Below, in pieces: positions 5,344 through 6,902 of a DNA stretch of 6,902 bases. A model generated the notes under the pieces. The model was not told the origin of the DNA and ran no database searches. It was given only the letters and a program-made list of their open reading frames with translations. The stretch is from Pyrinomonadaceae bacterium (GTDB lineage Bacteria > Acidobacteriota > Blastocatellia > Pyrinomonadales > Pyrinomonadaceae), in contig JACCTF010000691.1 in NCBI GenBank assembly GCA_013812565.1, forward strand, positions 1 through 6,902, read 5' to 3'. A program made the translations under genes and the position numbers. Positions within the stretch are counted from its first letter, which is position 1, and each line of letters opens with the position of its first letter.

Positions 5344-6120
5344 TCACTCTACTCCTTCGAGCGGCCACTGCTCGTCCACAAACTCCAGATGCATACGCAC
5401 GATGTTGTCTGCACCCGCGCGGCATCCGCGCACCGCAGCGGCAACCGTAAGGCCGTGGCTCACGCTCGTCAACCGCACAAAGCGTCCGCGCTCGATCTGC
5501 AGTGTTGTGTAAATGGCGGCACCACGGCGGCTGATGTTCTGTGTCACCGTCTCTTCGCGCGCCGACACCTGTCCCTTGTCATCTAAAACTTCAATGACCA
5601 CTTCAACCGGCATGTGCAGGCGTGTCTCTTGTGAACGAGATTGCGCGGCAGTAGCAGGCGATTGCGGGCGCAGTTGCCACAAGCCACTTGCTGTCGCAGC
5701 AGGATCAATGTCATAGCGGATGGCCGGATCTTTGTCGAAATTCGCTGGCGGATGCTTGCCGATAAACGCCACGCCGATGCTGAACTGCGGAGCACCCGCG
5801 CTGTTTGCCTTGAGGGTCTTGACCTTGCGGACAATCGACCAGACGCGATACTGCTGCTCGGTATGATCGAAGCAGCGCAGTTGACGGGGCATCGGCAGAG
5901 TAAGGTGGAGTAAACGCCCGGCTTCGGTTGGTCGCGTCAGCGTAAACCCCGTGCCGAACGGCGTGACATCCCCCAGACGCGTCACTTCCGTCCATTGATG
6001 ATCGACGCTCTCGCGGCAGGTCACGCGCACCGGCAGCGACAGCTTTAACCGCTCTCGCGAACGGCGTGTTTTACCATCAGAAGTTATATCCAATGATACA
6101 CTCCGAAAACGATTACTCAA
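5344..6120 (-). CDS. Tandem PilZ-domain protein (possible c-di-GMP receptor)
   Basis: PilZ domains bind cyclic di-GMP through an N-terminal RxxxR and a (D/N)xSxxG motif. This 258-residue protein appears to hold two copies. Copy 1 (about 18-120) has R20-x3-R24 (RSRER), but its second motif is DVTPFG (51-56), with Thr for Ser. Copy 2 (about 160-255) has a perfect NISRRG (195-200), but its arginines are spaced R162-x4-R167. A Pro/Ala-rich linker (about 121-160) joins them. No signal peptide or membrane helix is visible, so it is probably cytoplasmic. It heads the operon with the zinc-ribbon and acyltransferase genes, hinting at membrane or surface regulation. The start is the outermost TTG at 6120 and has no good ribosome-binding site. 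There is no in-frame ATG until residue 77, so it is kept with caution. Confidence 0.75.
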   Translation of the reverse strand: MSNRFRSVSLDITSDGKTRRSRERLKLSLPVRVTCRESVDHQWTEVTRLGDVTPFGTGFTLTRPTEAGRLLHLTLPMPRQLRCFDHTEQQYRVWSIVRKVKTLKANSAGAPQFSIGVAFIGKHPPANFDKDPAIRYDIDPAATASGLWQLRPQSPATAAQSRSQETRLHMPVEVVIEVLDDKGQVSAREETVTQNISRRGAAIYTTLQIERGRFVRLTSVSHGLTVAAAVRGCRAGADNIVRMHLEFVDEQWPLEGVE

Positions 6121-6201
6121 CCCAATATGTTGGGGTTTGCGGAATCCGTTTATTGAAGACCCATGACCAGGTACAAATCTAAGTGAAAGAAAGACTTCGA
6201 G

Positions 6202-6224
6202 CCTTTTACGGGGTTGCTAAAAGG
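6202..6224. promoter_or_regulatory. Dyad CCTTTTA-N9-TAAAAGG overlapping the gyrA-side -35
   Basis: A perfect 7-bp inverted repeat (6202-6208 / 6218-6224) surrounds and partly covers the proposed -35 hexamer at 6214-6219. It could be an operator. As RNA it would be a stem with a 9-nt loop, but it lies upstream of the proposed start and lacks a U-run. Confidence 0.35.
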
Positions 6225-6242
6225 GGTGCTCCAGGGTACAAT
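6214..6242 (+). promoter_or_regulatory. Sigma-70-like promoter for gyrA
   Basis: TTGCTA (6214-6219, four of six to TTGACA) and TACAAT (6237-6242, five of six to TATAAT) are separated by the ideal 17 nt. Transcription would start near 6249, giving a leader of about 175 nt before the gyrA ATG. Confidence 0.45.
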
Positions 6243-6424
6243 ATGTCGTGTTTAGGTCCCCGCAAATAAAGCAAAGAATAGTGTTCAGAAGACCTTAATA
6301 GATTTTATATAGAATGCATTATTGGCGCTGTAGAAGTCTCTCGTGTTGTGCTCGTTTGGCAACGTTGTAACGCACCGTGACGGCCGCTTTCAATGCCGAA
6401 TGATTTTACCCGAAAGGTTTATTG

Positions 6425-6902
6425 ATGGAAACAACAATCGAGCGTAATTACGTTGATATTGAAGACGAGATGCGGCGTTCGTATTTGGACTATGCCATGT
6501 CCGTCATCATTGGTCGCGCGCTGCCAGATGTGCGCGATGGCTTTAAGCCCGTGCACCGCCGCGCCTTGTGGGCGATGCAGGAACTCGGCAATCAGTATAA
6601 CAAGGCGTACAAAAAGAGCGCGCGCGTCGTTGGGGACTGTATTGGGAAATATCACCCGCACGGCGACACCGCCGTCTATGACACCATAGTGCGCATGGCG
6701 CAAGACTTTTCGATGCGCTATCCGCTAATAGACGGGCAGGGAAACTTCGGCAGCGTCGATGGAGATTCACCGGCCGCCATGAGATATACGGAAGTACGTA
6801 TGCACCGTTTCACGGCCGAGGTGATGGCTGACATCGAAAAGGAGACGGTCGATTTTCGCCCGAACTATGACGAGTCGCTCAGTGAGCCGACGGTGCTTCC
6901 GA
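6425..6902 (+). CDS. gyrA: DNA gyrase subunit A, N-terminal part (cut by window end)
   Basis: GyrA is the breakage-reunion subunit of DNA gyrase, which with GyrB introduces negative supercoils. The frame starts at ATG 6425 behind GAAAGG (6412-6417, 7-nt spacing) and stays open to the window edge, giving 159 codons. The N-terminus [15 protein letters not shown] (25-39) and KPVHRR (41-46) are typical. The quinolone-resistance region [21 protein letters not shown] (66-86) follows, and the catalytic tyrosine is Y121 in [27 protein letters not shown] is GyrA-like; ParC of enterobacteria differs there, so gyrA is preferred. The position matching E. coli Ser83 is Thr82, and that matching Asp87 is Asp86. 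Thr at this site is natural in some species. The remaining roughly 80 percent of the gene lies beyond the window. Confidence 0.95.
   Translation, partial: METTIERNYVDIEDEMRRSYLDYAMSVIIGRALPDVRDGFKPVHRRALWAMQELGNQYNKAYKKSARVVGDCIGKYHPHGDTAVYDTIVRMAQDFSMRYPLIDGQGNFGSVDGDSPAAMRYTEVRMHRFTAEVMADIEKETVDFRPNYDESLSEPTVLP

Larger units (their letters stand above)
6121..6424. other. AT-richer divergent intergenic region between PilZ operon and gyrA
   Basis: These 304 bases contain no credible gene. They must hold the promoter of the leftward PilZ operon and that of rightward gyrA. A good gyrA-side promoter and a dyad are listed separately. A short hairpin, CCCAA-TATG-TTGGG (6121-6134), lies directly before the PilZ TTG. 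A second weaker gyrA-side candidate is TTCAGA (6284) with TATATA (6306) at a 16-nt spacing. For the leftward operon I found only a weak candidate, TTGTAC with AATAAA on the - strand near 6150-6177. Confidence 0.6.

Noticed and set aside
4899..5450. 183-codon + strand open frame opposite the operon
   Set aside because: It crosses three well-supported - strand gene boundaries, has no domain features and is composed like an antisense shadow.

Overview
The window comes from a bacterial chromosome of moderate GC content. It holds housekeeping genes separated by spacers rich in repeats and gene debris. The taxonomic signal is weak. A short archaeal/eukaryotic-type prolyl-tRNA synthetase, a tandem-PilZ protein and low-complexity heptad spacers would fit an Acidobacteriota-like (perhaps Blastocatellia) genome, but this is a guess from sequence flavour and not a demonstrated placement.

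Layout, left to right. (1) Bases 1-72 are a short open stretch, possibly the 3' part of an unidentified gene. It runs into an apparently intact IS4-family insertion sequence (73-1440) with 26-bp imperfect terminal inverted repeats and one DDE transposase carrying a complete Y-R-E-K signature. A perfect 13-bp inverted repeat (110-122 / 154-166) brackets two possible transposase start codons. (2) Bases 1441-1824 are a decayed spacer. It contains a 20-bp stem whose arms have a 7-nt internal period (1503-1605), then a small frameshifted relic of the 5' end of a urocanate hydratase gene (hutU, from 1663). (3) On the + strand follow proS (1825-3264) and an inositol-monophosphatase-family gene (3337-4200) with a strong Shine-Dalgarno and a TTG start. 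The latter carries an unusual in-frame insert of about 29 residues just before its LKPWD metal-binding motif. (4) Bases 4201-4302 are a spacer between convergent genes, made of GGATGAA-like heptads and their reverse complements. (5) On the - strand lies a compact three-gene operon, transcribed from about 6120 towards 4303: a tandem PilZ-domain protein, a small Cys4 zinc-ribbon protein (1-nt gap) and a PlsC-type acyltransferase (4-nt TTGA overlap). (6) A divergent intergenic region of about 300 bp carries a good sigma-70-like promoter and a dyad. It leads into gyrA, which is cut by the window end.

How the genes relate: proS and gyrA are core translation and topology genes. The - strand operon links a possible c-di-GMP sensor (PilZ) with membrane phospholipid synthesis (PlsC) through a small zinc-ribbon protein of unknown role. 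No defence system, CRISPR array, tRNA or rRNA was seen. The least expected signals are the shared 7-nt periodicity of three unrelated intergenic sequences, the IMPase insertion, and the hutU relic lying between the insertion sequence and proS.
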